From contig JAKEKT010000087.1 of NCBI GenBank assembly GCA_021495925.1, forward strand, positions 62,001 to 126,000: a stretch of DNA of 64,000 bases, read 5' to 3'. The DNA is from Diplodia intermedia (lineage: Eukaryota; Ascomycota; Dothideomycetes; Botryosphaeriales; Botryosphaeriaceae). Numbering within the stretch: position 1 is the first letter of the stretch; every line of letters begins with the position of its first letter. This document shows, one piece after another, positions 35,564-46,342 of this stretch. The notes beneath the pieces were generated by a model. That model did no database searches and was not told where the DNA came from. It saw nothing but the letters and a program-made list of their open reading frames with translations. The position numbers and the translations under genes were made by a program.

Positions 35564-37008
35564 ATGGCCGGCCAGTCGCGATGGGCCGACGAGGACGAGG
35601 ACGCCGAGATCGAGGCCCAGCGCAGGCGCGAAAAGGAGGAAAAGAAGCGCCAGAAGGCCGACAAGCAGCGCAAGCTCGAGGACCAGGCCCGCGCCGCCGA
35701 AGAACGCCGCAAGCAACAGCAGGACGACGACCCGGACCGGCCAGCCAAGCGGCAGAGGGTGGCGTCGCCCAAGGACGGCGACAGCCCGCGGCGGCTGCTG
35801 CGCTTCGCCGCGCCCGGCTGGGGCCCATGCCGCCGCGTCGACAACTTCGAGCGGCTGAACCACATCGAGGAGGGCTCGTACGGCTGGGTGTCACGCGCGC
35901 GCGAGGCGGCCACGGGCGACGTCGTCGCGCTCAAGAAGCTGAAGATGGACAACCTGAACGACGGCTTCCCCGTCACGGCGCTGCGCGAGATCCAGACGCT
36001 GAAGGAGGCGCGCGCGCACCGCCACATCGTCGGCCTGCGCGAGGTCGTGGTGGGCGACACGCTCAACGACGTCTTCCTGGTCATGGACTTCCTCGAGCAC
36101 GACCTCAAGACGCTGCAGGAGGACATGGCCGAGCCCTTCCTGCCGTCCGAGGTCAAGACGCTGATGCTGCAGCTGACGTCGGCCGTCGGCTTCCTGCACG
36201 ACCGCTGGATCCTGCACCGCGACCTCAAAACCTCCAACATCCTCATGAACAACCGCGGCGAGATCAAGATCGCCGACTTCGGCATGGCCCGCCACGTCGG
36301 CGACCCGCCCCCGCCCGACCTCACCCAGCTGGTCGTGACGCTGTGGTACCGCGCGCCCGAGCTGCTCCTCGGCGCCAAGGAGTACGACGGCGCCGTCGAC
36401 ATGTGGAGCGTCGGCTGCATCTTCGGCGAGCTGCTCACCAAAGAACCACTACTACAGGGCGCCAACGAAGTCGACGAGCTATACAAGGCACGTCTGCCCC
36501 TCCCTCCCCCCGTCTCCCCCCTCCTCCCCCCGCATCTAACACCCCGCAACAGATCTTCAAACTCTGCGGCCTCCCCACCGCCACCTCCTGGCCCTCCTTC
36601 CACCGCCTCCCCCACACCCCCTCCCTCCGCCTCCCGCGCACCCCCGACCCGCACAGCACCACCTCCCTCATCCGCGCCAAGTTCCCCTTCCTCACCGCCG
36701 CCGGCGTCGACCTGCTGTCCTCCCTCCTCGCCCTCAATCCCGCCTCCCGTCCCGACGCCGCGTCCGTCCTGCGGCATGCGTATTTCAGCGAAAACCCTAG
36801 GCCTAAGGCCCCCGAGATGTTTCCGACGTTCCCGAGCAAGGCGGGGCAGGAGAGGGCGCGCAGGAGGAGGGCGAGTCCGAGGGCGCCCGAGAGGGGCGGG
36901 GCGCCGGGGTTGAAGGGGGGAGAGGGGGAGGGGGTGGTGGATTTTAGTGGGATTTTTGAGGCGGGGAGGGTGGAGGGGGGGAGGGGGTTTAGTTTGAAGT
37001 TGGTGTAG
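35564..37008 (+). CDS. CDK10/CDK11 (PITSLRE-type) Ser/Thr protein kinase
   Basis: Cyclin-dependent kinase family linked to transcription and pre-mRNA splicing in the nucleus. Exons 35564-36487 and 36553-37008 give 459 residues. The N-terminus MAGQSRWADEDEDAE leads into a charged Arg/Glu/Lys coiled stretch (15-55), typical of fungal CDK11-like proteins. Kinase features are the Gly-loop EEGSYGWV (102-109), VALKKL with Lys124/125, PVTALRE (136-142, replacing PITSLRE), HRDLKTSNILM (218-228), DFG (238-240) and the activation segment ending VVTLWYRAPELLLG. The intron 36488-36552 starts with GC, not GT (AAG|GCACGT), and ends CAACAG, with a CTAAC branch site; it joins ELYK to IFKLCGLP. No GT donor keeps the frame. 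An alternative start at 35420 would add 48 residues. The last 60 codons are strongly G-rich. Confidence 0.92.
36488..36552 (+). other. GC-AG intron in the kinase gene
   Basis: 65-nt intron with donor AAG|GCACGT, a C-rich middle, a CTAAC branch site and acceptor CAACAG. Phase 0 on both sides restores the conserved ELYKIFKLCG order. Confidence 0.8.
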
Positions 37009-40000
37009 TTGGGGGGTGGTGGTGGAATGGGACGAGGGGAGGGAAGGGAAGAGGCTGAGGATTTGAAGAGAAAAATAAAAAAGAAGGGGAACGTTTGCGA
37101 GATATGGGCATGGGAAGTGGAGAGCGAAGCGCCGAGGATGGGCGTGGATATGATACCTATAATGGCGAAAAAAAGATGAGAATCACGATTAATTTCTTAG
37201 CGGAATAGGTTCCTTCATGTGACTCCAACATGGCACCTGAGCCGCACAGACCGAGGACGGATTGGGGCTGCTTGTTGCAGTATAAAACTGTCGACTCTCG
37301 GCTCGAATCATCGATGTAGCCAATGTATACTAGCCAAAGGTGTCCGGCTATCGAGCTACTTTCACTACTGCTCGTTACGGTCATAGATTCTTCGATTTAC
37401 TGTCTGCCTTGCGGCGGGGTATCTCTTTGCAAAACACCCGAAAGGACTCAGTTTCTCACCTCAACGGCTTCCTAGTGTTTGAACGGTTCTGGAGCACATG
37501 AAGCTGCGATGATGAACACCACCAACATCCTCCGTTCACGCAGCGCAGGGAACACGGGAAACGCGGACCCAGAAGGCCCGCACGCGCGAGAGTGCGCGCT
37601 AGGCTGAGTGAAGAGGGTCAGGAACAAGACCGCAGAGTCTTAAATTCGACTGAGAAGTAGCTCCAAGCACCAGTGCTCCATCCTTTCCACCTCGATTGCA
37701 GCAGGCACCTCGCGCTTCGATGCTGGAGAAAGTAAGAGATGGAGAGAGCATGGATGCTTTTATGTGTGTTGACAGCGAGCTCGCGCGCCGGCCTCGTGGC
37801 CACCTGCGCTCGACCTCTGTCTGGTGATCGCTGCCGTCATTTGCGTGCCAGGGGACCGTGGCAGTCAGCCGGCAGACGTGCTTTTCGCGTGCTGGTGGAC
37901 AGTACAAATGCGCTCCTCCATCCTGGGGCCGAATCGTGCTATCGGCGGAGCTTCCTATCGCGGGAATGTGCACGCAAGGTGACGACCGCAAAGAGATCGA
38001 AAAGATATGCACTTGTCTGCGGGAGCCAGGCTGCATCACTCAAAGCATCGCACGATCGCCCTGACCGATCATCATTCACGTCTCATGATGGCGAGCAGCA
38101 TGTCGACCTTCCGATGCAGCGCAGGGTATACGCGGATTGGACGTGTTGAGATGCGCGAGGGTGCAAGAGCGGGGGGTGTCGCAAAAAACAACAAGCCAGA
38201 CCGACAAGTGGTTTCGGTCGTTTCCTTTCAGGAGGCGTTGTTAGATTCCATGCACCGTGCAGTTCATCATTCGGTGGCAAGAGCGCGAGATTTTATGTTT
38301 GACGGGAAGAAGGAAGGACTCTGTGCCGTCGTGACTTGCCACGGGCTCCTGCCGTCAGTCTGGTGACCGCTGCCCGAGCTTGTTCGCGTGCCCTGCGGCT
38401 GTGGGTGATACGACACTTGGAGAATAAATACCCGCTTCAGGTGGGATTCTGTCTTGGTCGTCAATGGAGTCTTCTGTGCATTGATGGCTTCACGGGAATT
38501 GGGTAAATGAGTACTTCTCTGGGCGCTTTGCCTGTGTGCTTCGCCAACCTCCAGACTTTGCCATGGGCCGGAGTGCAGCGCTGATCTGCACGCTCATCGA
38601 TGTCGTTCACCACTTATGCCTCGTGGTGATGAACAGCATGATGGCCTTTTGCGGAAGCGCAGGATTGATCACGCTCGTGGAATTGGTCCGTAGACATGTG
38701 CGAAAGAGCGAAGTAATCGAAATTATCTTTCCAAGCACAGTGTATCTCGTGCCGACGCCGCGAAGCAAAGACGACAAGTCACCATTTTCTCTTTGGTAGT
38801 TTTCTGCACTGGCGCGCCCGTCAAGTACGGTGGATGGCAGTGTATGGCTCTGGCGATCGCCCCGGTCATTATATAGGAAAACCTCTCCCGGCTCGTCTTA
38901 TCCGTAGAGCGGCTGCTCTGAAGCGGTCTCGTGCAGTTTCCGCAGCATGGGCCGGGCGTCGCACGCGGCAACGCACAGCTGCGGCACAGTGCCAGGCCAC
39001 AAATATATACCGCAGCAAGCGGAGGCTCCGATTCCTCTCCAGCTTCGTTGAAGTGAACAGGCGGCCACGTTCCGGCGCAGGCTTTAACAGATCCAGATCA
39101 CTTGCCACTTTTGGTCTCCCTGGGTGTGCTTTGTGACCAGCGATGCAAGATTCTTCACTTCCCACAAGTCCGCTCGGCCTGCTCGCGCAAATTACTTTTC
39201 ACTTTGGGGCAGCGGTGATCTTCAGCATCTTCAGTCGTTGGTGGTGAAGGTTATCATCCATCATAGCGGAGGCATATGGAAGCGAGGAGAAGAAAAAAAG
39301 TTGCAACTGTCGCAGTTGCTAGGGGTGGGTGACGAGCGGACAAGTACTGGTGTCCTGTCTCATTGTATGTGCTGTTTGAGAGACAGAGTACAACATGTTG
39401 GTCTTAACGTTCAGCAGTAGGAATCAGAAGCCGACACAGGTAGCGAAAGTGAAGTCGGCGAGGAAGGGGCGGGCTTTATGAAGGCGCGGGCACCTGCTGC
39501 GGGCGACAGCGAAAACTCGATGTTGATCTCGTGCCGTGGTGGCGTCGGCGGGGTTGTGCAGCCTTCAAAAGAACGGTATCGGGGTTCCTTCACATTACGA
39601 CCGCGCACTACGCGGAGCTTTTGCGGTCCTAAGAGCTTCTCTGTGACTGTCGCTTTCGGTGGCTTGAGTTGTTTTATATGTCACGTACGGCGCATTGCTC
39701 TGGATGACTGACTGACTGGCTGGTTATCAGCATAGACAATATGTGATTGTGTGCAGCATTTCGTTTTGATGCTGAGCTGCAGTCGAAAGTATTTCCGTCG
39801 TCAGCAGTGAAATTGGGAGAGCCGTTCTCGCCACACCACTCCAGTGATGATTCTTCTATCTCTCGTGATAGACGAATGTATCCAACATTCAAGTCTGTTG
39901 ACACAGGGAGGATGGACGGTACGCGGGACTTTAAAGGGCCCCAAGTGGGCCCCCACGGACCTGCATATTTGGCAGGGGTGCACATGCAGGAACGCTTTGC

Positions 40001-40020
40001 CGGTTTGGTAAGAGACACGG
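37009..40020. other. Intergenic region of about 3 kb
   Basis: No gene could be supported. The first 60 nt continue the G-rich end of the kinase gene. Short open frames at 37599-38366 and 38834-39136 show no domain or splice logic. Two stretches near 37820 and 38358 share a loose TCTGGTGA-CGCTGCC pattern, too weak to call a repeat. Confidence 0.5.
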
Positions 40021-40098
40021 TCACGGGATCTGTCGTGTAACGTCACATAGAACATTGCGGCGGAGTAAGCAAAGCGCGTCAGCCTCGTCGCTCTCCAT
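40021..40098 (-). other. Short minus-strand reading frame, possible decayed head of a divergent gene
   Basis: The minus-strand ATG at 40098 opens a 25-codon frame starting MESDEAD and continuing LLRR before TGA. The same frame start (MRSDEAD with LLRR) occurs at 45772 ahead of the truncated hydrolase copy. The shared frame hints at a former coding sequence, but this copy is too short to call a gene. Confidence 0.25.
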
Positions 40099-40149
40099 GC
40101 ATCGGACACCTCATCAACCCAACTTCTTCTACATGCCTGACTGTCAAAT

Positions 40150-42856
40150 ATGGCCAGCTCCCAAGTGAGCGGCACATCCCACTCCCCCCAGAAGAAATCC
40201 ATTGTGTTCCGCGTCCGAGGACTGTCGGAGGACGGAGGGAATGATCAACACCTCAGCTCAGCCTTGTCGACGGCAGTCATTTCACGCCTCAGCGATGACG
40301 AAAACTCGCAAATAGAGACCTCAGTCGCCATAATATCGTCATGTTATGGCTTGGGAAAGAAAGTTGGTCTGGTAACATTTCGCGGAGGAGTCCCGTCGTT
40401 TCTCTTCGCGGTGTTCAAGAACCCACTGCAGGAAACTCAGATGGAACTGGATGGGGTCGACATCACAATTGACTGCAACTTCTTTGATTTCACCCAGCTT
40501 TACGACCCGAAGAATCCTGTTCTTGCAGAGTAAGTGGCCTGTTTTACTCGTTCATTCGCACTCACTAATGCTGTACAGCGTCATTGCGATAACAGGACTG
40601 GACGGCCATGCGTACGGCTCATGGAGAGGCAAAGGTGAGCTGTCGCGGATGTGGCTTCGCGATTTCTTGTCCAAAGATCTGCCTCAGTGCCGCGTCTTAA
40701 CCTACGGGTACAACTCAAAACTGACCGGCAAGAGCCGGGGACTCGAGAGGATTCTCGACTATGGAAGAAGCTTTCTCGAAGAAATAAAACAAGTCCGAAG
40801 TACCGAAGAGGTAGGCCATGTCTCGTATCATTTGATCCACGCAATGTTCTGATCTGTGTTCAGCAAATGAGACGTCCTCTGATTTTTATCGCTCACAGTT
40901 TCGGTGGGCTTATCCTTGCCCATGTAAGAGGCGTCAAGTGATACCCCTTCCAGGACCAACTTGCTTACGCATACTAGAGTCTCGTCAAAGCCGTACTCTC
41001 CGCAGACCGAGCAAGCAAGCTTGTCTACGATACCACTTACGCCATTTTATTCTTCGGCACTCCACACAGAGGTTTGTCCGTTGATGATATCCGTGGGCTG
41101 CTTCCGGATCATGAGCATCCGAGACATGGACTACTGGATCAAATCAAGTCCAATTCAGACGCTCTGGTTGATCAGTTAAGCGACTTCAAGAATATCATCC
41201 AGGACAGGAAGATTGTCAGCTTCTACGAAGCCGAGCAAACGCCGCAATTGACACATGTAGGTGGCCAACAACTCACTTCTGACCCCGATATAGCTCACAG
41301 GATATAGGATAGTACCGCCGGAAGGTGGCAACGTACTGGCAGTTTTGCTACAGCCGTGGGTACAGATTCGGCACTACTAAACTTGCCCGACCACATGGAA
41401 GAGAAGATACCGCTGCCTTCGGACCATTCGATGATGGTCAAATTTGATTCAAGAGACAGCAAAGGGTACCAAGTTGCCATCAGCCGTCTTCGGAGATTTG
41501 AAAAAGACGCAGGCGCCGCAGTTTCTGCTCGACTGGGCTCGAATGCTTCACCTGGACATCAAGCATATGCGGGCATGACAGAAACTCCGGATACATCCTT
41601 GGCATCAGTCGATACGGAAAAGGACTTGAAGGCATTGAATTGCTGTGAGCGTTGGCTGGACGCGAGTTTCACTCCGCGTGACCTTGATTCTCTATCTTCC
41701 ACTGCGTACGAACTCTTCGCGTCCCTCAAAGGGAAGAGTTCAAGCACGCAGAGTGGCTTGAGTGCTGTTGAACAGCCTCTCTACAACTTCAAGTGTGCCC
41801 TCACCCACCTCGCAGGCAATGTGAGCCTTGTTCTCTCAGGTCCAGAACCTGAAGGGAATCTTCATGCTATGGTTACGGTGTTCAGCGGAACACTGAGGAA
41901 ACTGCACAAGCTAGTCGAGCATGCCTCAAGAGAGTTTGGCATCGGTACGATACAAACCGACTTGGAAAATCATTCAGCGGCTGTGCAGAAGGTTCTCGAT
42001 ACGGCATTGGCGTAAGTCTCAACCGCCCTTGCGCATCTCCTCCCGCACCGTCTCCCAGAAAATTTGGCTGGGTAGGCAGATCACTAAAGCAGAGTACAGT
42101 AGTTGCCCGAAGGATGCGAACCACCCCAAACGCAAGATTGGTGCATCTGGCCACGAATCTAAAGACGCCTCATTGAACATGCATCCTCCAAAGCGGATAA
42201 AAAGACAGGTCTTCACCAATCCACCCAGAAAATGTCTTTATAGAAACCCAAATGGCCCCAAACCCACCACGAAAGCTTTCCCAATGACCACAACGAGCTT
42301 TGGGCCATCTTTCGTCGCTATGCCTCCCCGTGGCCCGGTCTCAATGCCCTCGCCTCCACTTCTGCCAATGGACGAGCTGAAAGCCAACGTCGCGTTGTTT
42401 TCAATCAGTGATCCAAAAGTTGCACCAACAAACGAGTTACCCAACGACTTGAACGACATAAATATTCGACGGAGAATTGCTTCTGCGAGCGCCCAAGACA
42501 CGAGGTATGAAAAAGAGCGCACTACTACTTTTGGTTCTGTGGACACATTAACTGGGGGAAATAACAAAACACATCCTGGCACACCTTTTGATTGGATCAA
42601 GAGACTGTCGACCGCACTGCCACCGCCACAGGTTGACAAGCGCCAACGCTCACGAGAGTTCTCCAGCTGGCTGTCCAAGCTCAACGTGCACATCTCTGAA
42701 CTGCCCAAGAATGCTCGTCGAAGTTTCAGAAGACGACTAGAGGAAGATGGGCAATTTTTGAATGCTATTGAAGAAGCGCGCAATGAATACGGGGAATTCG
42801 TCCTTGTCAGGAAGGAAATTCAAGTCTACGAGGACGACAAAGAGGATGATGTATGA
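40150..42856 (+). CDS. Alpha/beta-hydrolase (lipase/DUF676-like) protein with unknown C-terminal region
   Basis: Six exons, 40150-40529, 40579-40810, 40864-40923, 40978-41256, 41308-42011 and 42076-42856, give 811 residues. The introns are 49-64 nt with GTAAGT, GTAGGC, GTAAGA, GTAGGT and GTAAGT donors. After an N-terminal block (residues 15-115, ISSCYGLGKKVGLVTFRG) comes a hydrolase domain: VIAITGLDGHAYGSW (oxyanion side), RVLTYGYNSKL, PLIFIAHSFGGLIL with likely nucleophile Ser216, LFFGTPHRG, and PSDHSMMVKF with a candidate catalytic His. This is the domain found alone or as the N-terminal domain of fungal NLRs (SesB-like). The rest has no NACHT motif: a helical stretch to about 550, then a basic, Pro/Ser-rich linker and a charged C-terminus. 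Function is unproven; hydrolysis of a lipid or ester is an inference. The gene is convergent with the RING gene. Confidence 0.85.
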
Positions 42857-42936
42857 TATGCTCTCCAACTTCCATTCCCAGACCAATTTGCCCCCATATT
42901 TGAATCCAAGTCGCCGTGACTATCGTAGAATGGGCA

Positions 42937-45231
42937 TCACATCCTCATCCTTTCAAGTGCTTTGAAGCTGGCGCGTCCGTCGCGCACCTCGAGCATGACC
43001 ACAGGTACGTTCGCCTTGTAAGTCTCCTCCCCAGGAAGATTCATGGGCGCGGAGAACCCTGCGACACGACCGATTCTATTCCCACAGGTCGGGCATCGTT
43101 TCGTTCTGCCGAGAACCGTAATGCATTCGCTGCAAAATTGGTGGTTGCAAGGGCGTACGCTAGTTCCGTACGTTAGCTCCTGAATGGAATATACTTGGCC
43201 CCAAGAGAGGAGCTCCAATGACTTACACGCAATCGCACAATCTCTTCTGACAAGTCATACACTTGGTCGGCTTGGACGGATCGATATCCCCACCCTGATC
43301 CTCGACAACCCCAACTTCCTTATCGAGGGCGCTCACGCTTTTGATCGCACTCAACGCCTCTGACGGACCAACTCTGTTCTCTGGGTTGTCCTCGATGACC
43401 CAGAAAGGATGGCCCGCATCGGCATACGTCTTGGCAGTGACTGGTGTGGGTGGTGGGACGATGTGCGTCGCCGCTTCGAATGTCGCCGCATCGAATATTT
43501 GGACATTGATGAGGCGTGTTCGGTCCTTTTGCCAATGCGGACCAGGATATATATCTCGGTAGATATCCTGGACGAGCTTTCCGCCTGCTGCAATGCCCAT
43601 CTTTTGCACGATATCCGCTACCGGAACTCTTTCATCGACTCTTCTTGGAAGTGAACGTAAAGCAGACCTTCCTGAATTTCCAAGATCTCCATAGCTTTCG
43701 AGACTTGCTGGATAACTTTGAATTAAATCAAGTTGAATTGGAGCTTGGCGACTCGAATGTGGTTGTTGATATCGGACTCGTTGATCAGCAAAGTAGCCAG
43801 TCACAGCCATAGGCGGGGATTGAGGGTTGGTTAGAGCGTTGTTCCCACCATTGGGTTCATCGTCAGCTTGTACGCTTGTCCGTCTCTTTTTGCGGAGGCG
43901 GGAACCATGCCCAGCACCGTGAGGTCTTTGCTTGTAGCACGCCTTGATACATTCGTCAATTATGGTTCTTTGCACGATATGAGACTTCATTTTTGTGGTC
44001 GTACCTTGAGCACAAGGCTTTGATTGACCTCCTCACCTGGGTGATAACTGACGAGGTCGGCAAGCTTTGGTCTGCGAGGATGATGGTTCCACCTCATTGA
44101 GATTTTGGCTCCGATAGAGACGTGTTGGTCGTGTGGGCTTTTGCGGATATCAAGCACGCTTGAGTCCGACAACAAAAAACAAGTGTCCTTGTAGGCGTCA
44201 TTCGACATTCGGGGAGTGACCTCGATCTGTAGCCCGCCAATCTTTTCTTCACCCGTGATCTGACCTTCTACGGTGTAGCCTTTGCCCACTTTGAGAATTG
44301 GTTAGATTAGCAAAGTAATTCGTCTTCAGGAACATGAGGTTTCGTACGCGGCATAGCCACAAACTGGCGGACGACTCCAGGCTCAACAAGGATACCATCT
44401 ACCCAGTCTTGACCAGGCACAAGGACATAGTCCTGGACTTCCGAAGGCTCCCGGATCGAACGTCCAGTGATTGCGTTTATTTCCCCCAGATTGATCCTGA
44501 CTGCGTATTGCGTCGGACCGTTGCTGTCAAGATGTTCGAAGGCCTCGAGCTCAATCCACATGGCCTCTCGTTGCCACATGGGAAAGAAAATACCGCCTTT
44601 GGAGGATACCTGCTCAGGAAGAACGTGACTGAAAGCGTTGACGTTGTACAGGGGGAACGTTCCAGTGGATGAAGGAAGTGGGTGGATTCTGTCATCATCC
44701 GGCAGCCGGCTTATCATACTTGGTCAGCATACCAGTACCCTGATTCCCTCCTCGGAAGCTTACATTGTTCGATGGAATCGAATTTCAAGATTCTCATCCA
44801 CTACTAGTGTCTTTGAAGCTGCTGTACCAGAGGCACTGAGCTTGGCGGACATGGGCCCTTTCGAGTACCTGAGGCCAAGGAAGTCCGCACAGGTGTCTCC
44901 GACATTGATCCTCCCTTGGAAAAAATCAGACGGCCCCTCAACAACTTCAATAAACTTCTGCTGTTGGGGTGCATTGACTGTCTCGTTGACTTCCAACGTT
45001 TTCGTCCCACTGGAGCTTTCCGCGGAGAATTTGTGGGGCTTCACAATATCTGCAAGTCTCAGTATGCATCAATGAGACAGATACTTGGGGCATGATACCT
45101 GGGTGATTATCAAGGAGCCGACAGAGATCGGTCTCGGGGTCGACATCCACAGAGATGACCGTCTCTTGGGCCTCCTCGTCGTCGTCCGAAGCACTGGCTT
45201 CCTCCCTAAGACCGTGAATCTCGAGCTTCAT
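42937..45231 (-). CDS. Conserved fungal protein with C-terminal RING finger, possible frameshift
   Basis: Exons 45231-45099, 45049-44764, 44709-44348, 44288 to about 44000, about 43990-43227 and 43159-42937. The introns are 49, 54, 59 and 67 nt. The ATG at 45229-45231 (MKLEIHGLREEAS) follows GAAAC. The centre carries a block I know from unnamed ascomycete proteins: VPGQDWVDGI, VRQFVAMPLGKGYTVEG, TGEEKIGGLQIEV; then MGIAAGGKLVQDIYRD and NVQIFDAATFE. The end is a C3HC4 RING: CMTC, about 11 residues, then CNHQFCSEC and CPTC, followed by GFSAPMNLPGEE. A RING suggests ubiquitin-ligase activity, which is inferred. Between exons 4 and 5 the frame breaks at an A5 run (43990-43994): no good intron restores it, but one extra A would. 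This is either a frameshift, an assembly error or a weak unusual intron. Confidence 0.72.
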
Positions 45232-45499
45232 GTTTCTTGGCTCGTTTTGCAAATGTGAATGACTGAGATTGGTGTTTGCGATGGTACCAAGGTGCGCCAC
45301 TGAGAGCTTTTGACCTATGTGAGGCGCAAGGCTGACTAGGCAGCCATCGTTACACAAGCGCTTAAGCGTAGGCAGGGATGCAGCCTTATCAGCAAGAGCG
45401 AGTGTCGGCAAAGCCGGCGAGTGCCGAAAGTCGACTGTCAACTCAGCAACAGTATGGATAGAACAATACTTTAGTGAAATGTTGACTATCCATGCCATG

Positions 45500-45772
45500 T
45501 CAACTTTCGCTTTGGAACGAACTCCGGCACGACCTGAGTGAACCCCTCATCGCTGCTGGGCTGCCAACCCCTGCAGCTGACCCCGCATTAAGCGGACAGC
45601 TTCCCGCAACTTCCAACGTCTTACATCCACGGCACGGGCCGCGCATTGAACATCCAATTGGCACTTTCGCTTCGCACGTCGCGCAGAACCAATCGTTCGA
45701 GTCCTTTGTCGGGAAGTATCTCCAAGGATGACGGCGGAGTAAGCGGAATCGGTCAGCCTCGTCTGATCGCAT
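45500..45772 (-). other. Possible small minus-strand gene or fragment with paired cysteines
   Basis: A 90-codon frame starts at a true ATG (MRSDEADRF, LLRRHPWRYFP). It holds two CxxC pairs, WFCATCEAKVP and GPCRGCKTLEV, which could bind zinc. Some fungal F-box proteins have a similar LL-FYC-x2-C then C-x2-C layout, but I cannot confirm this. The frame start is shared with the region ahead of the full hydrolase gene. It lies on the same strand as the RING gene, about 270 nt upstream of it. It may be a fragment or a chance frame. Confidence 0.3.
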
Positions 45773-45849
45773 GCTTATCCTGCCTCACGCAACCCCCGCC
45801 AACCTCGAAGACCTTCTTCTTTGCATACCAACATGCCTGAGCTTCCATT

Positions 45850-46342
45850 GTGAGCAGCCATCCTGCGAGTCCCAAAAGCCTTCGCTCATCAACCAGACCT
45901 GTTGTGTTCCGCGCGCAAAGCCTGATGCACACCGGTGCCATTGATAAGCAGCTCGAGTCAGCCTTGCGCGATGAAATAACAATGCGGCTTAAGAGAGATG
46001 AAGAAGCAGCCGTAGAGTTCATAGATCATACAATTTCGTCATGCTACGACGCGAAGAAGAGAATCGGTCTGGTTGATGTGCGCGGCAAGGTCCCCGGGTT
46101 CCTGCGACCGGCACTCGACAAGCCTCCTGTGCCGCCCCCAAATCAATTCTGGCGTTCTGAGAGGTGTGACTTTTGGTTGCAACTTCTCCGGCTTGACGCA
46201 ACCGTGAAACCAGCGCCGAGTAAGTGTCCAAATGCTTGAAACTCAAGCTTTGTAGCTTACGAACTGCGGGTCAGCATCATATATAGCAATTACCGGGCCA
46301 ATCCGTTTCATGCAAGGCTGCCAGCTTCCGCTTACCACATAA
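45850..46342 (+). pseudogene. Truncated paralogue of the alpha/beta-hydrolase gene
   Basis: A reading frame from 45850 to 46219, then an intron 46220-46274 (GTAAGT donor, TCAG acceptor), then 46275-46342. It matches the N-terminal block of the gene at 40150: VVFRAQSL against IVFRVRGL, ISSCYDAKKRIGLVDVRG against ISSCYGLGKKVGLVTFRG, and after the intron IAITG in both. Similarity then stops and TAA follows, so the nucleophile Ser and all later parts are missing. The position of the original ATG is now GTG; the ATG just before it (45833) runs into TGA after six codons. Upstream DNA (45730-45763) also matches 40060-40093, so a segment was duplicated. Most likely non-functional, although a short protein from an internal ATG cannot be excluded. 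Confidence 0.75.

Noticed and set aside
35554..36777. Minus-strand open frame of 407 codons
   Set aside because: Antisense shadow of the kinase gene; Ser/Arg-rich without motifs.
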